A stretch of DNA of 64,000 bases from Euryodendron excelsum (taxonomy: Eukaryota > Streptophyta > Magnoliopsida > Ericales > Pentaphylacaceae), in NCBI GenBank assembly GCA_033060915.1, contig CM065381.1, positions 7,229,501 through 7,293,500 of the forward strand, given 5' to 3'. Positions 33,864 to 46,600 of this stretch are shown here, one piece after another. The notes beneath the pieces are model-generated. The model was not told the DNA's origin, ran no database searches, and saw only the letters and a program-made list of their open reading frames with translations. The position numbers and the translations under genes were made by a program. How positions within the stretch are numbered: position 1 is the stretch's first letter; the number at the start of each line of letters is the position of its first letter.

Positions 33864-34290
33864 TACACTGCTTAGCTAGGGTTTGCCTCGGGATGGGAAG
33901 GTGAAGAAGGTGAGTGAAATGATGTTCAAGGGGAGCAAACTCACTTTAGGGTTTGTCATGCTTAGTTTGTACTCAAATAAAATGGAACACTCCTTCACTT
34001 GCGCATGCACCTGAAATATTCTCCACCAAAAAACCCAAACAAACCCTTTGCAGCTGCTATATTATTTTAACCCCTCAACTTTTATATCATGCTTGTGTTT
34101 GATTAATGTAAACATATCTATACTAAGAGAGCATGAGATAGTTATATTGGCTTATATGTAAACCCATATATTCAAATGATTGCACCTATGTATCTTCTAT
34201 ATTCAACATATATATATATATATCCTTGATAAGATCAGTTTGGTTTAAATTTGAAAATGTGTTAAAGAAAAATCTATACAGACTTGTGCT
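33129..34290 (-). promoter_or_regulatory. Probable upstream region of MIR171
   Basis: Sequence 5' of the hairpin in the minus sense. A 34-base GA repeat at 33827-33860 (CT on the transcribed strand), about 0.7 kb upstream, followed by GGGTTTGCC-type sequence, could mark the start of the primary transcript. A TA run at 34208-34222 lies further upstream. No start site can be proven. Confidence 0.3.
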
Positions 34291-34297
34291 TTGTCCG

Positions 34298-34540
34298 AGC
34301 TATACTTATTTGGATTTGCAAAGATAATAAAAGAAAAGTGGAAAGAAAACCATTTTTCTTGTTTGAAATTCTGAGAGATAGAGAGATTATTTTTACTTCC
34401 TTGCTTTCCCTCCCTTTCACTTGTTTCTCCCTCTCTTTTCTTTCTTTTTCTCTCCAAGGGAGAATCAAACATGGAAAGAAAAGAAAATAATTATTTTTTT
34501 ATCCTTTGCCTTCCATTTCACAAGTTCCAAACAAGGTTGT
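34298..34540. mobile_element. GGAAA-rich MITE (TTTGGAACTTG family)
   Basis: The left end ACTTATTTGGATTTGCAAAG corresponds inversely to the right end CACAAGTTCCAAACAAGG. The interior is purine-rich then pyrimidine-rich, and can fold back. Frames crossing it are low-complexity. Same family as 14838-15120 and 50166-50460. Confidence 0.5.
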
Positions 34541-35260
34541 AAGGTTTTAGACTAATCTCACACACTGTTTCACATAGTCCACAATCCACATACATATGCG
34601 CACATTGAATGGACATGCCATGACACTGATATATTATGATTATTTTCAAGTATGCTTGCATATGTAAATTGGGAATTTGATCAAATGATCATATTCTGAT
34701 ATTCATCACATTTTTAGCCATGCCGCCACTGAATCAAGGACTTCTTATAGAACTGAAGCTAATAATTCAAGTTCAAGAACCCATTTTAAGACCATCAAAA
34801 CAACGAGTGACCAATTAATCTAAATTGGTTGTCTCCATGTATCCGTGAGCATTATACGTAGAAGGAAATAAAAGATAGCCAAAGTGATGAGAGGGAGAGA
34901 GAGGAATCTTGAGAACAGAAATGCAGAATGTCAGCGAAGGATTCGTCTAGAAAGAAGTTTCGGAAGGTCTACGAACAAAGTTGCTATCTCTTTCACACAC
35001 ACACAACACATAGTTACACCCTTTTGCAATGCAAAGCTAACCCACAGCGGGGACACCGGCGCTAAAGTAGCCCTGCCTTGGGTCTGCACTAGGGGACACT
35101 CATCTTGGGTTTTGCTACCCTTTCTATTCATTCTCACCACTTTTTTTTTTTTTTTTTGCTAAGTTCATCCTCACCACTTGCTCTTTTCTATGGGTCACCC
35201 CTCCCCTTTTCTTTCAAGTCTTTGGGAACCCCCAAAGCCCCTTTCATTAATAACTCTCTG

Positions 35261-35327
<67 letters not shown>

Positions 35328-37667
35328 ATATATATATATATATATATATTTTTTTTTTTTCCTCCCTAAATTTCTCTCGCTCACTCATGATTTGGGATGA
35401 TAAGCTCGCGTGCCACTACCCAAACAGATTCCCCCACGCCTTAACCATTTTATTGTTCTTTCATCACCAGATCCTAGGACTTCCTTTCTCTCTCTAAGAC
35501 TAAAGAGTGCTGAGGGGGGTCAAAAGTTGGCTCTGCTTCCATCTCTCTCTCTCTTCTTTTTTATTTTGCTTTTTCATTTTATTCAGCCTCATGTAGAAAG
35601 TATTACAATGGGGACTCATTGATTAGAGGGGATGGACAAAGGGACATCCATGTTTTTCTCACACCATAGAGATTTGTTTAGTGGGGCCATGTTTCCCCTT
35701 TGATTTCATTTTTCTGTGTTTGGCATGTTGGCCTTTCTTATAGGAAAGCAAACGTACTTTCTTTTGAATTTTTTATCTCCACTCGAAAGGAATATTTTGA
35801 ATGACATTTTAGTGTCTCTTTCTTCTTTCATGCTCTGGTGTCTTCTAGAGCAAATAATTTTTTTTTTTTTTGGGTGTCCAAGCCGGTTTAGGCGTGTCTT
35901 CACTAATTTTTCTCTGATTTGGTCAAAAACATACCATCTATGTGAGGATTAAGGGATTCAAAAAAAATAAATTTTTCACAATCTAATCCTAATGCTGTGT
36001 TTTGAATTTGGATTTAAAAGTAAAGAAAAATAAAAAAGTGAAGAAAAATATAATAAAATATAAAAAAATTTATTTTCTTTTCAATCATTTTTTTTTTCTT
36101 AATCAAATCTTTGATTCGAACACTACATAAATAAGTTGTCTAAGTTTTGAATTTAGGACATCTAGATTTATGGCTCGTTTCTATTGGGTTACACCTAGAG
36201 GTTTTATTACTACTGAATATGTTATAAGCATTAAGACAAGCTTTTTTTCTGGTGCCTCTTGGATTTGTGAAGGTGCGAAACCTCCCTCTCTCTAGTGTAC
36301 GGACACTTAAGCATGAAATCAATCAGGGTAACGAAATCCAAAGAGAATTGAATTAGTGAAGTGAACTTGAAGCTTCTGTGATCAATCATGCTTGGCAATT
36401 AGGCCTATGTCACTTGTCAGCTTGTCGAGACAACAAAGACAGTATCTCTCCACGAACTCGAGTTGCTACACCTCTCTCTCTATATATATTTATACATATG
36501 TGTTCATACACATACAGAAGAATGCCGTTACAGTGCATGTGAAAGCCCCTCCCAACTTTAGTTTTTCAAAAGCACAGAAACACACCAGGTCTCTAGAATT
36601 TGAGGCAGTTGGCATTTGGCAATACTACCTTAGCAAAAAATAGCATTCCTTTTATGGCATATAGAATCTTTGAAAATGGCTTTAATTTGGAACCCAAAAT
36701 TGGGAAAAAAAATAAATAAATAAAAAAGAGGAAGAAGAAAATGAACCTAGAATTAGCACCAGAATTATCTAATAACAACCCTTACATTGGGAGCACAGAA
36801 ACAAGTTTTTATCTTTGCTGTCCTAGTTGGTTACAATTCCGTTTTTGTTTTAATTTTTATTTTTTGTGTTATCGAAAATCAAAAAATAAAAATTTGTTGT
36901 TTTTTGTGTTCTTAGAAACAAAAAAGGATCATAAAAATACCATCATTTTTATTTTTGTATGAAGGGTCTAAAAACTAAAAAAAAAAGCACATTTTCTCTT
37001 GGTTCCTAAAATTGCGGTATTTTTTTAAAAAATTCTCAAAAATAAATTTCGAACCAGTCTACCATATCAACAAAAATAATTTCTAAAACCCGTTCGCCAA
37101 ATGCAGTTTGGGCGAATTTCAAAAAACGAAAACATAAAACAGAATCTGAAAACATAACCAAATGGTCACATTCTTTGGAAGTAGTTCTCTAGAACTCGAG
37201 ACCAATTGCCACAAATTTTCAGATCGCTTTCTTCGGCAATGTTGATGGGTTTATCCTTGAAATTTTCTTTCCTGCTTCCAAAATATATTTGTTTGAGAAA
37301 TGTAATTCCCATTTAAAAGTCTGAAACTAAGTTCCCCCATTACTCCTATGGTCACATCGATCTCATCCAAAAAAGAAGTTTGTTCTTTCTATTCTATTCC
37401 TTGCCTTAACTTTCCCACTCTTGGAAGAAGATTTGAAAATGAAAAATATATTCTATTCATATGTCCTGAAATTATCAACTCCTCTGCACAAAGTACAGGC
37501 CAAATCCTTGTCAATAAGTGAAGATACTGAAAGATAAGATGCTCAACTTGGCAACTTGCCAGTAACCTTGAGAAAATTCAAGTCAAAGCTTTGTTTGACA
37601 TATATTCTATCTAAGAAGAAACAGATCATTATATCAAAATTTGGTAGCCAACACAGCATTCTAATGC
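34541..37667. other. Intergenic between MIR171 and the UGNT1-like gene
   Basis: No gene recognised. Features are the compound repeat at 35269-35349 and a T-rich stretch at 35138-35158. There is also a TTTTTG/CAAAAA-rich block at about 36800-37180 that ends ACATAACCAAATGGTCAC and resembles an eroded MITE. The 34980-35110 stretch is the least AT-rich part but is not codable in any family I know. Confidence 0.35.
35269..35349. repeat. Compound microsatellite (TC)28-(TA)11
   Basis: 57 bases of uninterrupted TC, then ACATA, then TA repeats and a T11 run. It is the longest simple repeat in the window. Confidence 0.95.
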
Positions 37668-40600
37668 TTACTTCCCTTTAAGTTTGCTGTAGGCATAGAG
37701 AGAGGACCCGAGAAAACCAAGTGATTGGCCAACGATGTTCAACTGGGATATATCAAGGCATGTTTCTGTAAGAAATTCAATAGAGAAACAAGAATCCTAT
37801 GGAGAGGGAATCAGAGAAATGAAGAGTGAAGATGGAGTTTGTGCTCACCAAATCAAAGGGAAGCCCCCCAAACAGCAACCAGCCAAGTCCAATTGTAAAG
37901 AGATCCTGCATTGACATCATTTATCAGGCACATCACTTCCGGCTGGCTTTTTGATAAGCATATTAATTGAATCGGCTATCACAAAATATATCCACTGATA
38001 AAATGTTGTTGACTTTGATGGGTCAATTCAGTGCCAAACCTAACTAAACCGATCTTGATCAATTTCTATAATTTTGGACCGAGAATCGAACCAAACCAAC
38101 CCAAGTTAGTTTGGGTTGGTTTGGTTCTATTTCAGTCAGGTCGTGTCTCTTGTTTTGTATAAATTTTGCTTTATTCACTTTATATTTAAAAAAAACTCAC
38201 TTTTGTATCTCAATTTCTCAAAAAGTTCAAAAAATAATGTACAAAACAAATTAACGACAATTAAGTACAACAAATAATGATTAAAGACCTACACAATATG
38301 AACATGAAATTTTGTAACAACCTACATTGGTTTGGTTTGGGTCAGGTATCAAAAGTGCTAACCCAAGAATCAAACTAAATTTATTAGTTTAGACATTTTA
38401 AGACCCAAAAATGTACCAAACTTCTTACCAACCCCAACAAAACCGAGACATAGAGAGTAGGTTGTTTGGTTTCTCATGTTTTTCGGTTCTTTTATACACC
38501 CGTAGGTGACAATAACCACGTGCAATATACAAAGTGGACAATTTCCAAAGTAATGCCAACTGCAGCTAACCTTCAAGTTACCACAGATTGTCTGTGTCAG
38601 TGCTGAATTGAGGGTTGTATTTAAGAATACACTGTAATTCAATAAGAATGCCATTATACAGGAAAGAAGCATCACCACCTACACAGCATTCCAATACAGA
38701 AATTAGAAATCAGATGGTAAGTGTTATTCATTGTTATCAATGGCATTTCTATGCAGTACTACTGAATTTCATCCAGGGTAAATTTAGAAAAGAACAAAAT
38801 TTGATTTTTATTTTAAGATAATGAATGCCAATGATTCCACTAAATGCAAGAACAGAAATGAAGCAAATATCAAGACAAGCAATTAGAAGTCTATACAATT
38901 ACTTTGACTTCAGGCCTTTGGTGTTTATTAAAGGTTATGATGAAGAGGCCATGGAAAAAGCAACATAATATTCCAAAAGAAGTAGGACAGTGGCTTTCAT
39001 AAAATAAAAGAGTTCCAAGTATATGCATGATATCATGAGACAGTAGGTCTTTGCTAAGAAGCACGAATACATTTAAGAAGGAGTCGCATTCATATTGGAC
39101 ACGAACTAATCAAACACTTCCCAGCACATGTTTGACACATATCCAAAAGTGTCCTATTCATATTTTACTTTTGTAAGAACCGGACCCGTTTCGAGCAATG
39201 AAGTGACATACTTGAACACAAATGTCCGTCACTTAAACACATATGACAAACATTGCAAGTTTGAAAAAAATACAACTTAAAATCCATTGTAAAATAAAAG
39301 CAATATGATTTTATACATAACTTGATGTTTAAAACCTGTTTTTTTTTTTTAATTTCAGTTAGTGTTATTTGTAAACTTTTCTCATCTTTGAGTAAAATAT
39401 ATATTTGTGCTGTGTCCCCGCCACGTCCTCTTCAAAATTTTTTAAAATTCGTTGTCTCGGTATGTTCATTTCATGTTGTGTCCATGTTTGTACTTAATAG
39501 TTTTTTTTGGCACACTTCACCGCTTGATAAATATATTGACCATTGATGAGCTATTATCAGAATGAGGTTATCTAATGCATGTCATAAGCACATGTGAGGC
39601 TATAATTTTTGCAAAAAAAAAAGAAGGAGTAAGATAAAACTATAGTTACAAAGAAGAATAGGAGAGAAACTCTCTAGGTTTCTAATATGACAGCATCTTA
39701 AAGTCCATCATTCATAAACTAGAGAGAGAGATTTTCACATATGCTTGTGTAGAAGGGAAGAGTAGTGATTTTTAACTAAAACAATGAGAGCAATTGTCAA
39801 CGACAACAGCAACAAACGAAAATTTGGATGATTGAAAGTGGCCAAAACAAGTGCAAGCACAGTAAGGCCAATGAGTTAAAAGGTGAGAATACCATACTAG
39901 GCATCAACTATTCTGAGGAAAACCAAGAGACTCAACATTTTCACAAGCATAAGAACTAACCGAAAAAGTCTAGAAAATAGTTAAGAAGATTGATGAGAAT
40001 AAAAGTGAAAAGAGGTGAACTGAGGCAAGTTAGGTCATGAAGAGCGAAGGCAGAAACAACATGGATAAGTCGAATTGATAACGAGCACCATGGACGATGA
40101 TAATTGTTACAAATATTGTGCTGCCAGAGAACCAATGAAAAGAGGCATTTGTTAGCTAATCAAAATACTAATATATTTATCTAGCTAAGGATGACATGGT
40201 AAAAACGGTAAAAATGTATAAAACAGTTTAAAAAAAGGAACCAAATGTTAGCTGAAGAATATTGTTAAAGCAAAGCACACAATTTTGCATTGCATGGATT
40301 AAAAGCCGGACGTACAAATAAATGAGAGAGCCTAATAAAAGGAAATGATTTATCATTTGCAGTATAACCAAGTTCCTGAGCATGTACTTTAAAGCTGTGA
40401 TTCTTCAATTGAAAAGAAAGTACCTGAAAGCCAGGGGAGAATAGATGCGGAAATTTCATTGTCACTTCCAGGTCACCTCTGATGAATGTCCAAAATAGCA
40501 AGATTGGTCCACAAAGTAATCCTTCAGAAAAAATTCAATTTAACAAACAGTTGGAGGATTGAGTTATTTAAGCTTAAGAGACCAGCTCTATTACATGGAC

Positions 40601-43600
40601 TCTTCTAAATTTGTAAAGTACCCATGTCGGAAACTCTATAATTGGATAAGAATACTGGATATGCATCTGATGTGTGTGATTCCAACAACTATGTATAAGA
40701 AGTCGAGTTTATTATATAACTATGCATAAGAGTTGTATTTTATGCATAAAATACTCTATTTTTTACTGTAAATACCATTTAAACCGAAAAAAGAATAAGT
40801 GAAGTATCTAAACAATATGAAATCTAGTCATATTCTGGTGTTTTTGGACATGAAAAATTAAATGAATCTAACACTTAAACACCTATCTACACTTTATGTC
40901 CAATCCCGAGTCCATGTAACATAGGAGGTCAGTATATTTCATTTGTTGTAGAAGGATTTAGAATTCAAAAGATATGATTCTGTTGGAGACTAATCATCTT
41001 ACCGTTGCACCACATAAGGCCAAAGCTATTGAGGCCACTGGACTTTCCTGAGAAGATTCATAAAATATCTGCCCATTAGCCCAAGATAAGACATACCTCA
41101 CCATAACAATGAGAAATGAAAAGACATACATGAAGATAAAATACTACCAATGCGAGCTACTGAAGCAAGATATACAGCTGTACATATATTTGATATGAAA
41201 ACAACAGTATAGCTGTAGGAGTCAAATGATAAGTCCCGAGCTCCTGCTACCAGTGCACCAAGTATAATTATTGCCACACTGATGAGATTGTTGAAAGTTT
41301 CCACCAAGAAAGATGTTAGAAACATGAAAATTTTAAGATCAAATCCTATCAGATAAAAATTGCAAGGATAAAACAATCTGAATAATAAGTTTGTCATGCT
41401 TATATAAATTTCCATGTGTTTTCCACATTTGAGCCTGTAAAAAAACCTAATCAAATGTTCTTGTTATACAAACACCAGGCTTTCATAATATTAATTTGAG
41501 AAATCTGACACCATTTTAATTTTAGTAACAAACATACTTAGCTGGGGTAAATTCAAAAACCAAAATAACTGAATAACGTCTAAAGCTTATGGAAAATCTA
41601 GAAAGAAATAAAAAAACAGTAATGATGACACCAACGATAACAACACTAAGTAGTTCTACAAATTATGACCAAACAAAAGACTAGCTAATCCATACATGCA
41701 TTGCCCGTAAGTAAGAAAATTTGAACAATCCAAACAATGGTTCCCAGCAGGATAAAGAACTTCAAACTTTCAGTGAGCTGGAAGAAAAGATGGAGAATAT
41801 ACACTAACATAAGAACCAGAGAGAGAGAGAGAGTAGACACTGGTGAAAAGAGGCCTTAGAGACAAAAGCCGAAAATTGTGACCTTAGCAAAGGCTCAGCA
41901 TCATATGAATATATTATAGATAAATATACTATCATAAAATAAATTAAAAAGATCTAGATTCTACCTTTCTTGCTGTTAACTTAATGTGTTGTTTGGTTTT
42001 AGTTTCTAAAAGAATTACTATTATCAAGTAACAGCTATTTTCTTCATTTCAATTCAATATCAGTTTATTAATGTTCTACTATTCATTAATACAATATATC
42101 ATCGATACATTTATTCTCAATATTAAATTTTTTTTTTTTTGAAAGGCAAATAAGGGGAGATTGCATTGAAGGAAATACAATTACAAAGATATGGGATAGA
42201 ACTTGAGTTTGCCAAGAGCCCTTGGCGTCAAGTTCACCCCATACAAAGAAGAACAGTTGGTAAGAGGCCAACAAAAACCAAGAAAATTTAGACCAAAAAA
42301 CATGTCCACCCAGAAGTTTTGCACCTTTCGGGAGTTTAACACTTTCTATGGAGTAAAATAAATCATCAATAGTGAAGGCTGACCCCATTGACTTTGCTTT
42401 GGTCCACCATGTCATATGGGATTTGATACTTTCTACCATCTCTTGGCAATCGAAATGAAAACTATTGAAAGTTACCTCATTCCTAGTGATCCATATAATC
42501 CAGATGACAGCTAGGAATAGAGATGCCTAAATATGATTATCCAGATTGGGATTCTTGATTGAGAACCACCAATAAGCATGTTGTTTTAAGGATCTTGGGC
42601 ACACCCAATTCAAACCCCACCAATCTATAATACTACACCAAATCATCCAAGACCCCTTGCAGAGAAGAAAGAGATGGTCCACTAATTCAAAGTCTTGATG
42701 ACACATAACACACAGGTGATTCTAGGGAAGGTAAAATTCCTCTTCTTGACAACATATCTTTGGTTTTTACCTTGCCTTTCAAAGCTAACCAGCCAAAGAA
42801 TTGAATCTTTGGAGGGGCAAAAATTTTCCAAACTATCTTCTCGAAGGCAATCTGAAAATCCTGTGAGTCCTCCATCAACTGGCGAAAGATTTTACCGAAT
42901 AAATTTCATCTTTCTCAGCTGTCTAGCTAACATGATCCAACCTGCCTGAAGACAAACTAACCTTCTGTAGATCATTTAACAGCTCATTCAGAAATTTGGA
43001 GTCCCATCCCCTAAGCTCCTTGCAAAAAACTAGATTCCAGAAACCTTTTGAGTCTATCATTTCTGTGACCAAAGCTTGTTTCTGGGAATCAAGACCATAT
43101 AGCCTTGGGAATGATGATTTAAAAGCCCTGCCCTGAGTCCATGCTTCATTCCAAAACTTTGTCAAATTACAAGAGAACACGTTGATCTTCAAATAAGAGA
43201 GAAGAAGCTTTTTAACTGGCTGAAGCTCTTCTAATGCCATCATAATGCCCTTCCAAATTGCAGAACAATGATCTAAAGAGAGATGAGGAGGGAGCCACCT
43301 CTTCTCACTGTAGTTGTATTTGGAGCATATGAATCTCCTCCACAGGGAGTTTCTATTTTCTACAAACCTCCGCCATCATTTGGATAAGAGAGACAAATTC
43401 ATAATTTTGATTGGCACAATCCCCAGCACCCCTTTATCCTTACTGACTGAAATCTGTTGCCAGTTTACACAATGGATCCTCCTCTTTTCAGCACTGTCAC
43501 CCCATAATAATCTTCGTTGGATCTGTTCAATTGTTTTGCACACCTTTTCTAGAGCTCTATACAGAGATAAATAATACGCGGGAAGATTAGATAACGTAGA

Positions 43601-46600
43601 CTTTAAAAGGGTGAGCCTTCCTCCAATGGACAGCTATTTCCGCTTCCATCCTACCAACCTTGCTCTGATCTTGTCAATCACCTCTTCCCAACTCTTGAAA
43701 GATCTAGGATTTGCTCCTATCTTGAGCCCAAGGTGTCTCAATGGAAGATTTTGTCTTTTGCAGTTGAAAAGCTCTATCACTTGATTCAAGAAGCCCCCAT
43801 CCAACCCTATACCACTAATGACTAACTTGTGAAAATTTATTTTCAGACGTGATAAGAGTTCAAAACATCTGAGGATTTTTTTGATATTGACTAGCTGCCC
43901 CATATCAGCTTTGCATAGAAGGATAGTGTCATCTATAAATTGTAGGTGAGATATAGGTAAGCCATTGCTCCCCACCAGTGTTCCATCAATCAGATTCAGA
44001 TCCATTACTCTTTGCAAAAGAATATTAAGGCCTTCAACCATTATGTTGAAGAGAAATGGGGACAAGGAATCCCCTTGTCTCAGGCCTCTTTCCATCCTGA
44101 ACTCCTTTGTTGGTGTCCCATTTACCAGAACTGATACCCTGCTTGAGGAGATGCATTCGAGGATCCAAGTGCACCATTTTTGGCCAAAGCCCATTTTTGA
44201 CATCATATGCATTGGAAAAGACCAATTACTTAATCAAATGCTTTTTCAAAATCAATTTTGAGAACAATGCCTTGATTTCCTTTCTTTCTCCAATCATCAA
44301 TGATCTCATTTGCTATCAAAACCCCATCAAGAATCTGCCTCCCTTTTATAAAGGTAGATTGGTTTGGACTAATCACTTCCTCTGTCACCCCTTTGAGTCT
44401 GGTTGCTAGAGTTTTTTATAGAACTCTGTACATGGATGATATCAGGCTAATAGGCCTGAATTTGGAAAGAGAATCAGGGCAATATTCCTTTGGAATTAAC
44501 ATTATGAATGATGCATTTAAACCTGTCACCAGTTTACTGTTCTGGTAGAATTCTTCCATAAAATTGAGGATATCCCCTTTGATGACTTGCTAGAACTTTT
44601 TGAAGAAATTAAGCTTAAAGCCATCTGGTCCTAAGGCCTTGCTGCCCTTGCAGCTACTAACTGTTTCCCACATTTCAGATTCTACAAACACAGATTCAAG
44701 AGCTTCACTGCTTGATGGTTTGAGCTTTAGCAGGACTTCTCCTTCTAAGAAAGGCCTATGGGTAGGTGGTTCAGCAAAAAGACCTGCAAAGTGGTTATGG
44801 ATTTCATTTTTAATGCCTCCCGGATCAGACACTATATGGCCTTTGCTCATCAATTGACCAATGTGATTCTTCCTGAACCTTGCCTTCATTTTTACATGGA
44901 AGAAAACTGTGTTCGCATCCCTTTTTTGAAGCCATAACATCCTTGACTTCTGTCTTGCCATAGATTCCTCTATTGCATAATACTTCCAAAGCTTGAGTTT
45001 GGTGGATCTTCTTTTATGAATCAAAACCTGCACCTCTTCTTGGTCATTTAAGTTTTGTTGCTCCACCTCAACATGTAGCTGGTGAAGGGTTTCTTCTAGC
45101 TTAGATGACTTGGACTTCCATTTCCCTTCCTTTGTGCTTTTCCATTGCTTGATTCTTGACTTCAGCACTTTTAGTTTTTTCAGGATGACAAAACCTTTCC
45201 ACCCTGTAATGTCTATGTTTGCCCATGTATCTTTGACAAGCTTGGAGAAGGACTTCATATTTTACCATGCTTCAAAGACCTTGAAGGGTTTTGGACCCCA
45301 ATCCAGGATTTCATCAGTGAAGAGGATGGGACAATGGTCAGATAGTAATCTTTGAAGACCCCATTGAACCATGGTGAAAGTGGCACTCCATTCATTGTTG
45401 ATTAGAAACCTGTCAAGCCTGCTCCATATCTCTTTTAGTTGAAGGTTGGACCATGTGAATTTCCTCCCTTCCATGGGGATGTCCATTAATCCAAATTCCC
45501 TTACAAACTCCTTAAAATCCCTCATGCCTTTTGAAACTTTAAGACAAGATGATCTCTCTCCTATCTTCAAAATTTCATTAAAGTCTCCTGCAACACACCA
45601 AAGACCATCCCATGTGATTCTGTAGTTGATTAATTTATTCCAGAACTGTTTTCTTTCCTCTTCAGTTAATGGGGTATACGCATTAACAATTACACATTTA
45701 ATTCCTTGACCAATCAGACCTTGCATCAGAATGAAATTTTTTTCCTCCACTTTGTTTTCCAAAGAGAAGAAATTAACATCCCAAACTGACAGTAACCCCC
45801 CTGATGCTCCCTCTGAGTTTGAAGCTACCCAGGAACCTTCACTGTTGCCCCATAAGCTGCTGACTTTCTTATCATTGCAATCAGGCCATTTTGTTTCCTA
45901 GAGTGGTAGCATGTCTACCTTCCTAACTTCTATTAGTTTTCTAACCATTCTTCTTTTTTGGATTTTTCCTAGACCCTTACATTCCATGTAATAATGTTCA
46001 TTGGAACTCAAGTGTACAATGATTGGAACTTTATGAGTTTGAAAGGTACTTTTTTAGTTTGAGGCCACTTTAACTATAGATACTCCAAGAATAGCTGAGA
46101 TATTCTGAGTTTCTGAGTTTATAAGTAGCTAGGTAGAGCATAATCAAACTTGCAGATGATAGTAGCACAAATAGCATATAAATGATTTTTGAACTTCAAG
46201 AAAACGCAGAGACCAATTATTTGGAGAACTCAACAGCAAGAAGAGGGAGCCTACCTGCAAACAACACTAGGTGAGTGTTTTTGTCCTACCAAAACGTACT
46301 CTGCGACCATCGTAAAAGCTATGGTTGTCCTCCTAAGGGTGGTGTACATAGGAATACTTATGCCACGCACAGATTCCATCGATGCCAGCTTTAACCAGAA
46401 CAGACGGATGTAGGTATCTCTGGAAGGAAAATTCTAATATCTACCAACAAAAATGTAAATTTTTTTTTGTACCATGTAAAGCAAATATGATAATGCAAGA
46501 GGAAGGGTGTGAACCAGTGTCTTCAATGGTACAAGAGTTGCCCTGTTAGTAGTGATACTCTCTGGTTCACCATCTGTGAAAGAGATGATCTTCCAGTATC

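Noticed and set aside
35105..35497. 130-codon plus-strand frame
   Set aside because: Half of it is microsatellite translation; the remainder shows no domain.
36392..36643. 83-codon plus-strand frame
   Set aside because: Crosses a TA repeat and shows no recognisable domain or splice partner.
44034..44261. Plus- and minus-strand frames overlapping the LINE reverse transcriptase
   Set aside because: Shadow frames of the LINE ORF2; the proper frame has the recognised motifs.
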